DNA from: Bradyrhizobium ottawaense
GTDB taxonomy: Bacteria; Pseudomonadota; Alphaproteobacteria; Rhizobiales; Xanthobacteraceae
DNA length: 64,000 nucleotides
NCBI RefSeq assembly: GCF_002278135.3
Contig: NZ_CP029425.2
Span: 5,804,001-5,868,000 of the forward strand
Direction of reading: 5' to 3'
How positions within the stretch are numbered: the stretch's first letter is position 1; each line of letters opens with the position of its first letter. Under the pieces are notes generated by a model. The model saw only the letters and a list, made by a program, of their open reading frames with translations. It was not told the DNA's origin and searched no databases. The position numbers were made by a program, and so were the translations under genes. This document shows positions 19,076 to 30,317 of the stretch, in pieces.

Positions 19076-19440
19076 CCGATACGATCTTCGTCACCGGCCT
19101 GTCGATCCACGCCCGCCACGGCGTGATGGATCACGAGACCGAAGTCGGCCAGCGCTTCGTCATCGATCTCGAACTCTATACCGACCTGTCGGAGCCCTCG
19201 CGCAGCGACCGGCTCGCCGACACGGTGTCCTACGCCGACGTCGTGGCGACGACGACGGCGGCGTTCAAGAATACCAATTACAAGCTCCTGGAGCGCGCGG
19301 CCGGCGCGGTGGCCGACGCCATCCTGTCGCACTTCCCGCGCATCCGCGCCGTGAAGATCACCGTGCACAAGCCGCATGCGCCGATCGCCGCGATCTTCGA
19401 CGACGTCGGCATCATGCTGACGCGCTCGCGGCACCCCTGA
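19072..19440 (+). CDS. folB: Dihydroneopterin aldolase
   Basis: FolB cleaves 7,8-dihydroneopterin to 6-hydroxymethyl-7,8-dihydropterin. The 122-residue length is typical. Visible motifs are IFVTGLSIHARHGVMDHE at the N-terminus, DTVSYADVV, the catalytic Glu in YKLLERAAG and the Lys in VKITVHKPHAPI. The start codon overlaps the folP stop (ATGA at 19072-19075) and its own stop shares a base with the folK start. Its product is the substrate of the next enzyme, FolK, so gene order and overlaps fit a dedicated folate operon. Confidence 0.95.
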   Translation: MTDTIFVTGLSIHARHGVMDHETEVGQRFVIDLELYTDLSEPSRSDRLADTVSYADVVATTTAAFKNTNYKLLERAAGAVADAILSHFPRIRAVKITVHKPHAPIAAIFDDVGIMLTRSRHP

Positions 19441-19931
19441 TGGCAAGCGTGCTGATCGCACTCGGCGGCAATGTCGGCGATGTCCGCGCGACGTTCGCCA
19501 AGGCGATCGCCCATATCTGCGGCATGGCGCAAGCTGCGCTAATCGCGCGATCCTCGGATTATGCGACGCCGCCGTGGGGCGACGAGGAGCAGGCTCCCTT
19601 CATCAATGCCTGCATCGAGATCGAGACCGGCCTCGATCCGCACGCTCTGCTGTTCGTGCTGCAGAAGGTCGAGCAGAAATTCGGCCGCACGCGGGACAAG
19701 GAGCGGCGCTGGGGCCCGCGCACGCTCGATCTCGACATGATCGCCTATGACGATGTCAGCTTGCAGAAGCCGGATCTGACCCTGCCGCATCCGCGCCTGT
19801 TCGAGCGCGCTTTCGTGCTGGCACCGCTGGCCGAAATCGCGCCGGACCGCGTGATCTCGGGCATTCCAGTGCGTGACGGGCTCGCCAGCGTCTCGACGCA
19901 AGGCATTGAGCGGCTTCCGGATACCGGTTAA
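19440..19931 (+). CDS. folK: 6-hydroxymethyl-7,8-dihydropterin pyrophosphokinase
   Basis: FolK transfers pyrophosphate from ATP to hydroxymethyl-dihydropterin, making the FolP substrate. The 163 residues start VLIALGGNVGDVRATF-like (residues 4-19) and contain ERRWGPRTLDLDMIAYDD, the signature with the two Mg-binding aspartates, then LPHPRLFERAFVLAPLAEIAP. The ATG uses the last base of the folB stop codon. It closes the folP-folB-folK operon. The next gene starts 80 bases downstream and belongs to a different pathway. Confidence 0.95.
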   Translation: MASVLIALGGNVGDVRATFAKAIAHICGMAQAALIARSSDYATPPWGDEEQAPFINACIEIETGLDPHALLFVLQKVEQKFGRTRDKERRWGPRTLDLDMIAYDDVSLQKPDLTLPHPRLFERAFVLAPLAEIAPDRVISGIPVRDGLASVSTQGIERLPDTG

Positions 19932-20011
19932 CCAAAAACAACCGTTTGCAGGGGCGGCCCGCCGTGGCAATTTCGCCTGCGAATAACGATACGTTGGGAG
20001 CCCTTGGCCGC

Positions 20012-21883
20012 ATGACCTCCGTGACCGACGACCTGCCGCTGGCGGCCGATTTTCCCAAGGCGAGCGTCGAGGACTGGCGCAAGCTGGTCGACGGCGTGCT
20101 GAAGGGCGCGCCGTTCGAGAAGCTGGTCGGCAAGACCTACGACGGAATCAAGATCGAACCGCTCTATCCGCGCGCCAAGGGCGTTGCGCCCGTGATGGGA
20201 CGGCCGGCGGCGGCGCCCTGGCAAATCGTGCAGCGGATCGACCATCCCGATGCGGCGCTCGCGAATGCGCAGGCTTTGCAGGACCTGGAGAACGGCGCGA
20301 CGGGGCTCGCGCTGGTGTTCGCCGGCGCCAATGGTGCTCGCGGTTTCGGTCTGGAACCGTCGGCCGAGGCCGTAGCAAAGGTGTTGAAGGACATCCATCT
20401 CGATGCCGGCATCGGCCTCGATCTCGAGATCGGTCCGCAATCGCGGATGGCCGCGATCCACGTCGCGGAATATGTGAAGAGCAATGGCCTCGATCCCGCC
20501 GCCTGCAATATTCGCTTCGGCCTCGATCCGCTCGCGGCCGGCGCGGTGTGGGGCCACAGCCCCTATACCTGGGAGGAGATCGCTCCCGCCGTCACCGGCG
20601 CGATCAAGGGCCTCGCCGGGCTCGGCTTCAAGGGACCGTTCGCGTCCGCCGACGGACGCGTGATCCACGATGCCGGCGGCTCCGAGGTGCAGGAGCTCGC
20701 CTTCGTGCTCGCCTGCGGCGTCGCTTATCTCCGCGCGATCGAAGGCGCCGGCATTCCGCTGGAAGCCGCGCAAGGCATGGTCTATGCGCGGCTTGCCGCG
20801 GATGCCGACCAGTTTTTGACCATGGCCAAATTCCGCGCGCTGCGGCTGTTGTGGGCGCGTATCGAAACAGCGTGCGGGCTGACGCCCAAGCCATTGTTCA
20901 TCGCCGCCGATACGGCCTGGCGCATGCTGACGCAGCGCGATCCCTATGTGAACATGCTGCGGGCGACCATCGCGACATTCGCGGCAGGGCTTGCCGGTGC
21001 CAACGCGATCACCGTGCTGCCGCACACGCTGGCGCTCGGCCTGCCCGACCCGTTCGCACGCCGCGTGGCGCGCAACACGCAAGCCCTGCTGCTGGAAGAG
21101 AGCAACCTCGCCAAGGTCTCTGATCCCGCCGCCGGCGCAGGCGGCATCGAGACGCTGAGCGCGCAGCTTTGCGAGGCGGCCTGGGCGCTGTTCCAGGAGA
21201 GCGAGACAGCCGGCGGCGCCTTCGCCGCGCTTCAGCAAGGCGTATTCCAGAGCAAGGTCGCGGCCGCGCGAAAAGCGCGTGACGCCAACATCGCAAAGCG
21301 CCGCGACGTGCTGACCGGCGCCAGCGAGTTTCCGAACCTGCACGAGAGCGAAGCCACGGTGCTGAAGGCAACGCCGGTTGCGCTCGCGCCTTACGGGGAA
21401 CAGAAATACAAGTTCGATGCGCTGCCGCCGATCCGGCTGGCGGAACCGTTCGAGGCGCTGCGCGACAAGTCGGATGCAGCACTCAAATCGCGTGGTGCGC
21501 GGCCAAAAGTGTTCCTGGCCAATCTCGGCACGGCCGCCGATTTCACGGCGCGCGCGACTTTCGCCAAGAGCTTCTTCGAGGCCGGCGGCATCCAGGCTGT
21601 CGACAGCGAGGGCTTTGCCGATCCGGCCAAGCTCGCCGCCGCCTTCAAGACTTCGGGCGCCGAGCTTGCCTGTCTTTGTTCCAGTGACAAGGTCTATGCG
21701 GAACACGCCGAAGCTGCAGCGAAGGCCCTGCAAACGGCCGGCGGGCGACATATCTATCTGGCAGGCCGCCCGAGCGAGACCGAGGCGGCGTTGCGGGCCG
21801 CCGGCGTCACGGGTTTTGTCTTCGCCGGAGGCGATGCGCTTGCCACGCTGCAAGACGCCTATCGACGGATGGAGCAGACATGA
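20012..21883 (+). CDS. mutA: Methylmalonyl-CoA mutase small (beta) subunit
   Basis: The heterodimeric mutase interconverts (R)-methylmalonyl-CoA and succinyl-CoA in propionate and odd-chain fatty acid catabolism. The small subunit is structural and lacks a working B12 site. The 623-residue product has a mutase TIM-barrel part (VQRIDHPDAALANAQALQD, AVWGHSPYTWEEIAP, then FRALRLLWARIETACG). The C-terminal flavodoxin-like domain (~500-620) lacks the DxHxxG motif. ATG 20012 is chosen because GGGAG lies upstream and it matches family N-termini (MTSVTDDLPLAADFPK). It overlaps the following GFA gene by four bases (ATGA). Confidence 0.92.
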   Translation: MTSVTDDLPLAADFPKASVEDWRKLVDGVLKGAPFEKLVGKTYDGIKIEPLYPRAKGVAPVMGRPAAAPWQIVQRIDHPDAALANAQALQDLENGATGLALVFAGANGARGFGLEPSAEAVAKVLKDIHLDAGIGLDLEIGPQSRMAAIHVAEYVKSNGLDPAACNIRFGLDPLAAGAVWGHSPYTWEEIAPAVTGAIKGLAGLGFKGPFASADGRVIHDAGGSEVQELAFVLACGVAYLRAIEGAGIPLEAAQGMVYARLAADADQFLTMAKFRALRLLWARIETACGLTPKPLFIAADTAWRMLTQRDPYVNMLRATIATFAAGLAGANAITVLPHTLALGLPDPFARRVARNTQALLLEESNLAKVSDPAAGAGGIETLSAQLCEAAWALFQESETAGGAFAALQQGVFQSKVAAARKARDANIAKRRDVLTGASEFPNLHESEATVLKATPVALAPYGEQKYKFDALPPIRLAEPFEALRDKSDAALKSRGARPKVFLANLGTAADFTARATFAKSFFEAGGIQAVDSEGFADPAKLAAAFKTSGAELACLCSSDKVYAEHAEAAAKALQTAGGRHIYLAGRPSETEAALRAAGVTGFVFAGGDALATLQDAYRRMEQT

Positions 21884-22344
21884 CCGAACCAGGCAAACCA
21901 GTTCTCAGCGGCGGCTGCCAATGCGGGGCCGTGCGCTTTGGCGTCACGACGGCGCCAACCAGGATTTCGATCTGCCACTGCCGCATGTGCCAGAAGGCGG
22001 CCGGCGCGCCGTTCGCTTCCTTTGCCGACATCAACAAGACGGACTTTGCCTGGACCAAGGGGCAGCCGTCGTTCTTCCGCTCCTCCACCATCGCCGAGCG
22101 CGGCTTTTGCGCGGCCTGCGGCACGCCGCTGAGCTTCGGCCGCATCGGCGGCGACCGGATCGAGATCATGACCGGCGCGTTCGACCGTCCTGACCAGATC
22201 ATTCCGACGCGACAGTTCGGCACAGAATCCCGTCTCGGCTGGGTGGTCGGCATCGCCAATTTGCCGAGCCAGACCACGCAACAGAATTACGGACCGGAGA
22301 AGATGGCAACCATCGTCAGCCATCAGCATCCGGATCATGATTGA
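21880..22344 (+). CDS. GFA family (glutathione-dependent formaldehyde-activating-like) protein
   Basis: This 154-residue protein has the GFA zinc-site pattern: [10 protein letters not shown] (residues 11-20), [17 protein letters not shown] (about 29-46) and [10 protein letters not shown] (about 75-84). That gives two CxC-type ligand sets and a CxxC knuckle. The fold binds one or two zinc ions. True Gfa condenses formaldehyde with glutathione, but most homologues are uncharacterised. It is fused into the mutase operon: its ATG overlaps the mutA stop (ATGA at 21880-21883) and its stop lies within or just before the start of the large-subunit gene. Why it sits between the two mutase subunits is unclear. 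Confidence 0.88.
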   Translation: MTEPGKPVLSGGCQCGAVRFGVTTAPTRISICHCRMCQKAAGAPFASFADINKTDFAWTKGQPSFFRSSTIAERGFCAACGTPLSFGRIGGDRIEIMTGAFDRPDQIIPTRQFGTESRLGWVVGIANLPSQTTQQNYGPEKMATIVSHQHPDHD

Positions 22345-22360
22345 GGATATGGTTGAAACC

Positions 22361-24517
<2,157 letters not shown>

Positions 24518-24555
24518 CTTCGCCGTCTACTTCCCGACAAGAAGGAATTTGCGTG

Positions 24556-25344
24556 ATGTTTTTCGCGCCCACGTTCATGCGCGCGCTCGCTGCTGCCGCA
24601 GTTTGCAGCGCATTGTTCGGTCCCGCCCACGCCGCCGACCCCAAGCCAGACGCCGTCATCAAGACCAAGAGCATCGAGGCCCGCGTGTTCCTCGACGACA
24701 AGATCAAGGCGGATGCGGCGCTGGCGGCGGATTGCCTGGCCGAGGGCAAGAAATGGCTCGACAAGAACGCCGCCGAAGCGGCCGCCTCGCGCAAAGCCGA
24801 TCCGCAGTTCTTCAAGGACGGCGGCTGGGATTTCGAGCGCAAATATGAGATCCGCTCGGTCGTCGCCGACCGCTACGTCAGCATCCTCCGCAACGACTAC
24901 ATGAACACCCATGGCGCCCATCCCAATTCGAACGTGGATACGATCCTGTGGGACAAGGCCGACAACAAGCGCATCTCGATCCGCCCGCTCTTCACCGAGA
25001 CCGCCGATAACGGGGCGACGATGAAGGCGATGGTGAAGGCCATCATCGCCTCGCTCCGCACCGAGAAGAAAAAGCGCGATGCCGGCGAGACCGCGACTGA
25101 CGAATGGTTCAAGGGCGTCGCGCCGAGCCTGCTCAAGGTCGGTGCGGTGACGCTCGCGCCCTCGACCGAGGCGGGCAAGAGCTCCGGGCTGACCTTCCAC
25201 TATCCGCCCTACGCCGTCGGCCCCTACGTCGAGGGCGAGTATGTCGCCTTCGTGCCGTGGGAAACGCTGAAGCCTTATTGGACCGCGGAAGGCGCGCGCA
25301 TCTTCGGCGGCGCGCGGCCGAAGGGTGACGCCGAGGAGCCGTGA
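24556..25344 (+). CDS. Secreted DUF3298/DUF4163-like protein
   Basis: The 262-residue product has a cleavable signal peptide (MFFAPTFMRALAAAAVCSAL, likely cut after AHA). Then comes a DUF4163/PdaC-like part (KYEIRSVVADRYVSILRNDY, THGAHPNSNVDTILWD) and a DUF3298 C-terminal part (GLTFHYPPYAVGPYVEG.YVAFVPWETLKPYW). Such proteins are periplasmic and of unclear role; the fold occurs alone and in RsgI-type anti-sigma proteins and polysaccharide deacetylases. AAGGA precedes the start by about nine bases. It follows mutB by 38 bases and could be read through from it. It is convergent with the SRPBCC gene only seven bases away. Confidence 0.75.
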   Translation: MFFAPTFMRALAAAAVCSALFGPAHAADPKPDAVIKTKSIEARVFLDDKIKADAALAADCLAEGKKWLDKNAAEAAASRKADPQFFKDGGWDFERKYEIRSVVADRYVSILRNDYMNTHGAHPNSNVDTILWDKADNKRISIRPLFTETADNGATMKAMVKAIIASLRTEKKKRDAGETATDEWFKGVAPSLLKVGAVTLAPSTEAGKSSGLTFHYPPYAVGPYVEGEYVAFVPWETLKPYWTAEGARIFGGARPKGDAEEP

Positions 25345-25351
25345 GCGGTCG

Positions 25352-25819
25352 CTAACTGGCCCGCGCCAGCGTCCGCGCAAGTGAGTCCGTCCAATCGGGA
25401 ATCCAGGAGGCGAATAGCGCCTGCCAGCGATCGGCATCCGCCGGCTCGGTATCAAGGGAGACCGACCATTCGATGAGGGTACGATCGCCCTCGACGATCG
25501 GGCGCAGATGCATGGTGCCTTGATAGCGCGTCGGCGCCGGCGTCTGGCTTCCGTCATCTTGCGGATACGGCAGCGCTTCGAGACCGGCATAGGTCAGGGT
25601 ATGCTGCCGGTCCGAGTGATCGACCAGGCGCTGGCGGATCCAGTTTCCGAGATAGCAGAAGCGTCTGACGGCGCCGACTTCATCGCCGCGCTTGTCGTCT
25701 TCGATCTCGCTCTCGCTCACGCCGTCGATGTAAGCGGGATAGTTGTTGAAGTCGCGGATCAGCGACCAGACTTCGTCCAGCGGGCGGTCCAGCACGGCGC
25801 TGTAATAAGCTTGGGTCAT
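25352..25819 (-). CDS. SRPBCC (START-like) domain protein
   Basis: The 155 residues form a single START-like lipid/ligand-binding fold: YYSAVLDRPLDEVWSLIRDF at the N-terminus, GAVRRFCYLGNWIRQRLVDH in the sheet and a C-terminal amphipathic helix (RWQALFASWIPDWTDSLART). This is the polyketide-cyclase/MxaD type used to bind small hydrophobic ligands. The start at 25819 (MTQAYYSAVL) is chosen over longer frames since it aligns with the first strand of the fold. Single gene, convergent with the secreted DUF3298-like gene. Ligand unknown. Confidence 0.82.
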   Translation of the reverse strand: MTQAYYSAVLDRPLDEVWSLIRDFNNYPAYIDGVSESEIEDDKRGDEVGAVRRFCYLGNWIRQRLVDHSDRQHTLTYAGLEALPYPQDDGSQTPAPTRYQGTMHLRPIVEGDRTLIEWSVSLDTEPADADRWQALFASWIPDWTDSLARTLARAS

Positions 25820-26034
25820 CGGTGGCTTGCCTTTGGATTTCGTTACGCGCAGAGGTTGGCGAATTGCGCGGGCAAAACCCACCCGATTTCCGACTGCCCA
25901 TCCGATGGGCATGCTGTTTTCACACAACATGGCGATCTCGTTGGTAGCGCTACCTTGCGGGGGCGCTGCAAAGCCGACTAGAATGGCGCATTGAGAAGAG
26001 CACCCGACGTCACGGGCGCCGCTGGGAGGATTCA

Positions 26035-27027
26035 ATGTCCAAGATTTCGCGCCGCACCTTTGCGGCTTCGACCGCCGCAGTTGCGGCATCCGCCGCTTTC
26101 GGCTTCAAGCCAGCGCTTGCGCAAGCCTATCCGGCCCGGCCGGTCACCGTGATCGTGCCATGGGGCGCGGGCGGCGGAACCGATGCGACCGCGCGCATCG
26201 TCGCAGCGCTGCTGGAAAAGGACCTCGGCCAGCCCTTCAACGTGGTCAACCGCACCGGCGGTTCCGGCGTGGTCGGCCATAGCGCGATCGCGACCGCACA
26301 GCCCGACGGCTACACCATCGGCATGCTCACCGTCGAAATCTCGATGATGCACTGGCAGGGCCTCACCGAGCTGACGCCGAAGAGTTACACGCCGCTGGCG
26401 CTGATGAACGAGGACCCCCCGGGCATCCAGGTCTCCTCCTCGTCGCCCTACAAGACGGTCAAGGAACTCGCCGAGGCGATCAAGGCGGCGCCTCCCGGCA
26501 AGTTCAAGGCCTCCGGCACCGGCCAGGGCGGCATCTGGCATCTGGCGCTGGTCGGCTGGATGCAGGCGATGGGCCTGCCCGCCAACCAGGTCGCCTGGGT
26601 GCCCTCGAACGGCGCGGCGCCTGCAATGCAGGATCTCGCCGCCGGCGGCCTCGACCTCACCACCTGCTCGGTGCCGGAGGCGCGCGCCATCATCGAGGCC
26701 GGCAAGGCCAGGAGCCTCGCCATCATGGCCCCCGCGCGCAACCCGATCTTCAAGGACGTGCCGACGCTGAAGGAAGCGATGGGCATCGACTATGCGACCG
26801 GCGCCTGGCGCGGCATCGGCGCCCCGAAGAACCTGCCGCCGGAGATCGCAACCAGGCTCACTGCGGCGCTGAAGAAGGTCTACGAGTCCGCTGAGTTCAA
26901 GGACTTCATGAGCAATCGCGGCTTCGGCACCGTGTGGGGCGATGCCGGCCAGTTCGCAGGCTTCATGGACAAGGGCGACGCCCAGATGGGCGAAGCGATG
27001 AAAGCGGCGGGCTTGAGCAAAGCGTGA
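26035..27027 (+). CDS. tctC: Tripartite tricarboxylate transporter substrate-binding protein (TctC/Bug)
   Basis: The 330-residue periplasmic receptor has a Tat-like twin-arginine signal (MSKISRRTFAASTAAVAASA, cut near ALAQA). The mature part opens YPARPVTVIVPWGAGGGTDATA, the Bug-family carboxylate-binding loop. GGSGVVGHSAIATAQPDGYT and FKASGTGQGGIWHLA are the second and third ligand loops. It follows GGGAGG seven bases upstream. tctB and tctA follow after a 225-base gap holding a dispersed repeat, giving a complete transporter cassette for a carboxylate that cannot be specified from sequence. Confidence 0.93.
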   Translation: MSKISRRTFAASTAAVAASAAFGFKPALAQAYPARPVTVIVPWGAGGGTDATARIVAALLEKDLGQPFNVVNRTGGSGVVGHSAIATAQPDGYTIGMLTVEISMMHWQGLTELTPKSYTPLALMNEDPPGIQVSSSSPYKTVKELAEAIKAAPPGKFKASGTGQGGIWHLALVGWMQAMGLPANQVAWVPSNGAAPAMQDLAAGGLDLTTCSVPEARAIIEAGKARSLAIMAPARNPIFKDVPTLKEAMGIDYATGAWRGIGAPKNLPPEIATRLTAALKKVYESAEFKDFMSNRGFGTVWGDAGQFAGFMDKGDAQMGEAMKAAGLSKA

Positions 27028-27085
27028 CGTTTCACATAGCTCACGCGTGAGATGACTTTGATTGATGGTCACGGCACTTCTTCAA

Positions 27086-27226
27086 CCTCTCCCCGCTTGC
27101 GGGGAGAGGTCGGATCGCATCGCAGATGCGATCCGGGTGAGGGGGAGTCTCCGCAAATCCAATTCTCACCTCCCCCGCGGAGAGCCCCCCTCACCCCAAC
27201 CCTCTCCCCGCAAGCGGGGCGAGGGA
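27086..27226. repeat. Dispersed inverted repeat (CCTCTCCCCGCTTGCGGGGAGAGG class)
   Basis: The left part is the hairpin CTCTCCCCGCTTGCGGGGAG and includes GATCGCATCGCAGATGCGATC. The right part repeats CCTCTCCCCGCAAGCGGGGC after CCCCTCACCCCAACC. This unit is among the commonest intergenic repeats in Bradyrhizobiaceae. It separates tctC from tctB and may attenuate read-through from the receptor gene to the membrane genes. Confidence 0.8.
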
Positions 27227-27251
27227 GAACATCGTACGTAGGACTTCTCCC

Positions 27252-27758
27252 ATGCGTCTTCCCGACTCCGTTACGGGATCGTTTCTCGTCGTGCTTGGTG
27301 CTGCGGCTGCCTATGGCGGCTGGATCTTGCCGCCGGTGCCGGGCCAGCCGGTCGGCCCCAACGTGTTTCCGCTCGTGATCGGCAGCGGCCTTGCGCTGTG
27401 CGGGCTCGCGATCGTGTTCGGGATCGGCCATTCCTTCGAGGAGGAGGAAGAGCTGATCCCGCTGGAGGACGGCCAGGCGGCGGCCGCTCCACCGCCGCAA
27501 GGAAAACTCGAAGGCAAGCTCTACGGCCTGCGCGCCTTGCTGCCGCCGGCGCTGCTGCTGTTCTACGTCGTCGCCGCCGACCGGCTCGGCTTCATCATCA
27601 CTGCGGCGATCATGGTCTATGTGACGTCCACCGCGCTCGGTGCGAAGTGGAAGCTGGCGCTGCCGCTTGCCGCGCTGTCGCCGTTCGCCATCCACCTCAT
27701 CTTCGGCAAGCTGCTGCGCGTGCCGCTGCCTGCCGGCCTGCTGCCGACGCCCTGGTAA
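27252..27758 (+). CDS. tctB: Tripartite tricarboxylate transporter small membrane subunit (TctB)
   Basis: The 168-residue protein has four hydrophobic helices (about residues 8-26, 38-58, 92-130 as a pair, 133-153). Between helices 2 and 3 is an acidic cytoplasmic loop (EEEEELIPLEDG). The N-terminus holds the TctB-like ILPPVPGQPVGPNVFPLVIG. It works with the large permease TctA encoded six bases downstream and with the receptor TctC upstream. ATG start at 27252, with the repeat 27086-27226 immediately before it. Confidence 0.9.
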   Translation: MRLPDSVTGSFLVVLGAAAAYGGWILPPVPGQPVGPNVFPLVIGSGLALCGLAIVFGIGHSFEEEEELIPLEDGQAAAAPPPQGKLEGKLYGLRALLPPALLLFYVVAADRLGFIITAAIMVYVTSTALGAKWKLALPLAALSPFAIHLIFGKLLRVPLPAGLLPTPW

Positions 27759-27764
27759 TCCCCC

Positions 27765-29276
27765 ATGCTCAAGACCCTGATTGAAGCATTCGCGCTGATC
27801 TCCACCTGGGAGGTCATCATCGCAATGTTCGCAGCCTCCGTGTACGGGCTCGTGATCGGCTCGCTGCCCGGCCTGTCGGCGACGATGGCGACCGCCCTGC
27901 TCGTCCCCGTCACCTTCTACCTCTCGCCGATCGCGGCGATCGCAACCATCGTCGCGGCGTCCTCGATGGCGATCTTCTCCGGCGACATTCCGGGCGCACT
28001 GCTGCGCATTCCCGGTACGCCTGCCTCGGCCGCCTATGCCGACGAGGCCTATGCCATGACGCGCAAGGGCCAGGCCGAGCTCGCACTCGGAGCCGGCGTC
28101 TGGTTCTCCGCCGTCGGCGGCATCGCCGGCGTGCTGTCGCTGATGATCCTGGCGCCGCCGCTCGCCGAGATCGCGTTGTCGTTCTCGACCTTCGAATATT
28201 TCTGGCTGGCTCTGCTCGGCCTGATGTGCGCCACCTTGGTGGCGCGCTCCTCCCCGGTGAAGGCGATCGCCGGCATGTTCCTCGGCCTGCTGGTGTCCTG
28301 CATCGGCATCGAGAATCCCGGCGGCGTGCCGCGCTTCACCTTTGGCCTCACCGATCTCTTCGGCGGCATCGAGCCGATCCCGGCGCTGGTCGGCGTGTTC
28401 GCGGTGGCGCAGGTGATGCGCGCGATGCTGACGCCGGAGCCGCCGCCGCTGCCGCGGCGAAAATTCGGAAGCATCATGGCGGGACAGTGGAGGCTGACCA
28501 AGCTGTATCACTGGCAGATGACGCGCGGGAACATCGTCGGCATCATCATCGGCGTGCTGCCCGGCGCCGGTGCCGACATGGCCGCCTGGGTCTCCTACGC
28601 GATGTCGAAGCGCTTCTCCAAGGAGCCGGAAAAATTCGGCACCGGCCATGTCGAGGGCCTGGTCGAGGCCGGCGCCAGCAACAATGCCAGCATCGCTTCG
28701 GGCTGGGTGCCCTCGCTGCTGTTCGGCATCCCCGGCGACACCATCGCCGCGATCGCGATCGGCGTGCTCTACATGAAGGGCCTCAATCCGGGCCCGACGC
28801 TGTTCACCGAGAAGGCGTCGAGCATGTACGCGATCTACCTGATGTTCATCATCGCGAACATCATGATGATCCCGCTCGGCATCGCCATGATCCGGGTCGC
28901 GGCCTACATCCTGCTGGCGCCGCGCTCCGCGATCATGCCGGTCATCATGCTGTGCTGCGCGGTCGGCTCGTTCGCGATCGGCAACAACATGTTCGGCGTC
29001 GTCACCGTCGCCGCCTTCGGCGTGATCGGCTACGTGATGGAGGCGAACGGCTATCCCGTCGCCGCCATGGTGCTCGGCATCGTCATGGGGACCATGGTCG
29101 AACAGGCCTTCGTCACCTCGCTGATCAAGTCCGACGGCAGTATCCTGCCGTTCTTCGAGCGCCCGGTCGCGGCGATCCTCGCCGCGATGGCGATCGGCGC
29201 CCTGCTGTGGCCGGTGATGGTGTGGGTCTGGCGCAAGATGAAACCGGTGCAGACGGCGGTGGCGACAAGCAGGTGA
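27765..29276 (+). CDS. tctA: Tripartite tricarboxylate transporter large permease (TctA)
   Basis: The 503-residue protein has about eleven to twelve transmembrane helices and the TctA glycine/proline-rich signatures VIGSLPGLSATMATALLVPV (about 29-48), GDIPGALLRIPGTPASAAY (about 76-94) and, in the second half, GIIIGVLPGAGADMAAWVSY and GIPGDTIAAIAIG. It forms the membrane channel of the cassette and is driven by ion gradients. The gene directly follows tctB, and meaB follows after 51 bases on the same strand. Confidence 0.95.
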   Translation: MLKTLIEAFALISTWEVIIAMFAASVYGLVIGSLPGLSATMATALLVPVTFYLSPIAAIATIVAASSMAIFSGDIPGALLRIPGTPASAAYADEAYAMTRKGQAELALGAGVWFSAVGGIAGVLSLMILAPPLAEIALSFSTFEYFWLALLGLMCATLVARSSPVKAIAGMFLGLLVSCIGIENPGGVPRFTFGLTDLFGGIEPIPALVGVFAVAQVMRAMLTPEPPPLPRRKFGSIMAGQWRLTKLYHWQMTRGNIVGIIIGVLPGAGADMAAWVSYAMSKRFSKEPEKFGTGHVEGLVEAGASNNASIASGWVPSLLFGIPGDTIAAIAIGVLYMKGLNPGPTLFTEKASSMYAIYLMFIIANIMMIPLGIAMIRVAAYILLAPRSAIMPVIMLCCAVGSFAIGNNMFGVVTVAAFGVIGYVMEANGYPVAAMVLGIVMGTMVEQAFVTSLIKSDGSILPFFERPVAAILAAMAIGALLWPVMVWVWRKMKPVQTAVATSR

Positions 29277-29327
29277 TTCCGGGCGAGCGGCCCTCGCCTG
29301 CCCCGCCTCGGCGTTGTAAAGCAGGGC

Positions 29328-30317
29328 ATGACTGAGAAGAAGGCCTCGCTGGACATCAAATCCCTCGCCCGCGACTTGCGCGCCGGCAGCCGCGCGGCGC
29401 TGGCGCGGGCCATCACGCTGGTGGAGAGCCGGCGCGGCGACCACCAGGCGCTGGCGCGCGAGCTGGTGCAGATGCTGCTGCCCGACACCGGCAAAGCGTT
29501 CCGCGTCGGCATCACGGGGTCGCCCGGCGTCGGCAAGTCCACCACCATCGATGTGCTCGGGACCTATCTGATCGAGCAGGGCCACAAGGTCGCGGTGCTC
29601 GCGGTCGACCCGTCCTCGGCACGCAGCGGCGGCTCGATCCTCGGCGACAAGACGCGAATGGCGCGGCTATCAGCATCCGACGATGCCTTCATCCGCCCCT
29701 CGCCGTCCTCGGGCACGCTCGGCGGCGTCGCGGCAAAAACGCGCGAGGCGATGCTGCTCTGCGAGGCGGCGGGCTTCGACGTCGTGCTGGTCGAGACCGT
29801 CGGGATCGGCCAGTCCGAGACCGCGGTCTGCGACATGACGGATTTCTTCCTCGCACTGATGCTGCCGGGAGGCGGCGACGAACTGCAAGGCATCAAGAAG
29901 GGCCTGGTCGAGCTCGCCGACATGATCGCGATCAACAAGGCCGACGGCGACAATCTCAAGCGCGCCAAGATCACCGCCGCCGATTATCGCGGCGCGCTGC
30001 ATATTTTGGCGCCGCGGTCCGAACATTGGCACCCACCCGTCGTCACCTATTCGGCGCTGGCCGGCACCGGCATCACCGAGCTCTGGCAGAAGGTTCTGGA
30101 CCATCGCAAGGCGATGAACGCGTCCGGCGATTTCGCCGCGCGGCGGCGTCAGCAGCAGGTGAAATGGATGTGGTCGATGCTGGAGCAACGGATGCTGGCG
30201 CGGCTGCGCAGCGAGGCCCCGGTTCGCAGCAAGGTCCGGAAGATCGAAACCGAGGTCGCCGACGGCCATCTCACGCCGGCCCTCGCCGCCGAGCAGATCC
30301 TGGAGTTGCTGCAATGA
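29328..30317 (+). CDS. meaB: Methylmalonyl-CoA mutase-associated GTPase MeaB
   Basis: MeaB is a G3E-type GTPase that gates cofactor loading and protects B12-dependent methylmalonyl-CoA mutase. The 329 residues show Walker A GITGSPGVGKSTTID (about 60-74), the base II/III stretch VLAVDPSSARSGGSILGDKTRM, the switch region VETVGIGQSETAV and the guanine-specificity motif INKADGDN. The C-terminal dimerisation arm is complete. Its partner mutase genes are 20012-24517, separated by an unrelated transporter cassette. It overlaps the next gene by four bases (ATGA). Confidence 0.95.
   Translation: MTEKKASLDIKSLARDLRAGSRAALARAITLVESRRGDHQALARELVQMLLPDTGKAFRVGITGSPGVGKSTTIDVLGTYLIEQGHKVAVLAVDPSSARSGGSILGDKTRMARLSASDDAFIRPSPSSGTLGGVAAKTREAMLLCEAAGFDVVLVETVGIGQSETAVCDMTDFFLALMLPGGGDELQGIKKGLVELADMIAINKADGDNLKRAKITAADYRGALHILAPRSEHWHPPVVTYSALAGTGITELWQKVLDHRKAMNASGDFAARRRQQQVKWMWSMLEQRMLARLRSEAPVRSKVRKIETEVADGHLTPALAAEQILELLQ

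Noticed and set aside
19932..20011. Possible cobalamin riboswitch before the B12-dependent mutase genes
   Set aside because: Only 80 bases separate folK and mutA, too short for a cobalamin riboswitch, and no B12-box-like sequence was seen.
27069..29585. An 838-codon open frame on the minus strand opposite tctB and tctA
   Set aside because: It mirrors strongly GC3-biased real genes, has His/Arg/Asp-rich composition unlike proteins, and crosses a palindromic repeat. Similar antisense open frames opposite mutA, mutB, dnaE2, the RND pump and pit were rejected for the same reason.
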